DNA of 5,707 bases from positions 1 to 5,707 of the forward strand of contig JAFZSS010000067.1 in NCBI GenBank assembly GCA_017619255.1. Reading direction: 5' to 3'. Below, in pieces: positions 4,967 to 5,707 of the stretch. A program made the position numbers and the translations under genes. The stretch comes from Muribaculaceae bacterium (GTDB taxonomy: Bacteria; Bacteroidota; Bacteroidia; Bacteroidales; Muribaculaceae). Every line of letters starts with the position of its first letter. The stretch's first letter is position 1. The notes below the pieces were generated by a model, which was not told the origin of the DNA, did not search any database, and was given only the letters and a program-made list of their open reading frames with translations.

Positions 4967-5698
4967 ATGAAGAACTATTTATATTTTTCCTTAATGATAG
5001 CCGCCATGCTCTGCTCCGGCACAACGCTCGTCTCGTGCAGCGATGATGACGAGCCCGGGAAAACCCCGGCACCTAAAATCATCTCAGAAATGACTTCAGA
5101 AACCGTGACCATCACCGCCGTGGGCAACGGTGTCGTAAAGCTCTACAACAAACAGAGCATGGAAGAGGTCGAGAACCCCATCACCTATCTGCGTGATTTC
5201 GTCGACTACACAATCACTTTCGCCGCCACAGCCAAATCGCCGGGTAAAGCCATCAGCAACACGACGGTCAGAGAGGTTATCATCACGAAATCAGACAAGC
5301 CTAAGCTGATACACGCCTATAGCGTTATCGACAGCGAGAGCGATTCCACTTTCTTTGAATTTGACTTCAACCTCAACAAGGCGACTGGCACCATTGGCGT
5401 ATACAAAGCAGTATTTCCCGACAACAGCTCAAGCGAGAGAAGGTTTGCATTCGACACCGATGTGACCTTTGACCAGAGCACCGGCACCTACAGTTGCAGC
5501 GGTGACAACATCACACCACGCTTCAGGTCAGGTGGTAATTATGTCACCCTTGACGGATACACCGTGACCAATTTCAGCTGTAGCGTCTGCATCAAGGACC
5601 TGACTTACAAGATCGTGTTTGACTGCCACGGCAAGCACTTTGACTACAGCGGCGGGATTTCCAAGAGGTATCCGATAACACTTCATTTAGGCTACTGA
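4967..5698 (+). CDS. Predicted surface lipoprotein, two-domain paralogue of the preceding gene
   Basis: 243 residues from ATG 4967. An in-frame ATG at 4934 would put 11 non-signal-like residues before the signal peptide, so 4967 is preferred. The type II signal ends at LVSC (C24), followed by SDDDE (25-29), an acidic surface-export signal. Residues about 35-108 look like a small beta-sandwich (TITAVGNGVVKLY at 48-60, ENPITY at 69-74, DYTITFAATAKSPGK at 80-94, TVREVIIT at 100-107), similar to the FN3/chitobiase-like modules seen in Bacteroidota secreted proteins. Residues about 115-232 are the domain shared with the preceding lipoprotein: FEFDFNLNK (130-138), GDNITP (179-184), TVTNFSC (199-205) and FDCHG (218-222). 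C205 and C220 match the paralogue's cysteine pair; C177 and C208 are extra. It ends with about ten residues (RYPITLHLGY) absent from the paralogue. No clear promoter is visible in the 126 bases after the terminator. Function unknown. Confidence 0.9.
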   Translation: MKNYLYFSLMIAAMLCSGTTLVSCSDDDEPGKTPAPKIISEMTSETVTITAVGNGVVKLYNKQSMEEVENPITYLRDFVDYTITFAATAKSPGKAISNTTVREVIITKSDKPKLIHAYSVIDSESDSTFFEFDFNLNKATGTIGVYKAVFPDNSSSERRFAFDTDVTFDQSTGTYSCSGDNITPRFRSGGNYVTLDGYTVTNFSCSVCIKDLTYKIVFDCHGKHFDYSGGISKRYPITLHLGY

Positions 5699-5707
5699 AG
5701 CGCTGTC

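Overview
The window looks like chromosomal DNA from a gut-type member of the Bacteroidales (Bacteroidota), possibly Muribaculaceae or Prevotellaceae; the rank below order is inference. The evidence is: promoters of the Bacteroidota form TTTG-N19/20-TAnnTTTG; A-rich leaders without Shine-Dalgarno sequences; lipoproteins whose +1 cysteine is followed by an acidic Bacteroidota-type surface-export signal; and a secreted protein with the paired GDVNNDGNVDISDAT repeats common in this order. Coding DNA is GC-rich while spacers are AT-rich.

Layout. Positions 1-360 (minus) hold nearly all of nuoA, first gene of the complex I operon, with its promoter near 495-526. A perfect 12-bp hairpin at 606-635 separates it from the upstream minus-strand gene (671-1690), a secreted protein with two dockerin-like calcium loops fused to a SUMF1/formylglycine-enzyme-like domain that lacks the catalytic cysteines. 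A divergent spacer (1691-1935) carries its promoter on the minus strand. On the plus strand the spacer carries a second promoter, preceded by two adjacent GC-rich palindromes. That promoter drives a TonB-dependent outer-membrane receptor (1936-4170) whose start codon sits 5 bases past the -7 box, so its mRNA is probably leaderless.

Downstream on the plus strand are two lipoprotein genes (4315-4770 and 4967-5698). Their C-terminal domains are clearly homologous to each other and match no family I recognise. The first has its own promoter, whose -33 box lies inside a 24-bp near-perfect palindrome, and it ends at a strong intrinsic terminator. The second has an additional N-terminal beta-sandwich-like domain and no recognisable promoter.

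Working together. nuoA is core respiratory metabolism and probably unrelated to the rest. The receptor followed by two probable surface lipoproteins has the architecture of a Bacteroidota nutrient-uptake locus, in which a surface lipoprotein captures a ligand and passes it to the TonB-dependent channel. Neither the ligand nor the partnership can be proved from this sequence. The least described element is the lipoprotein family itself.
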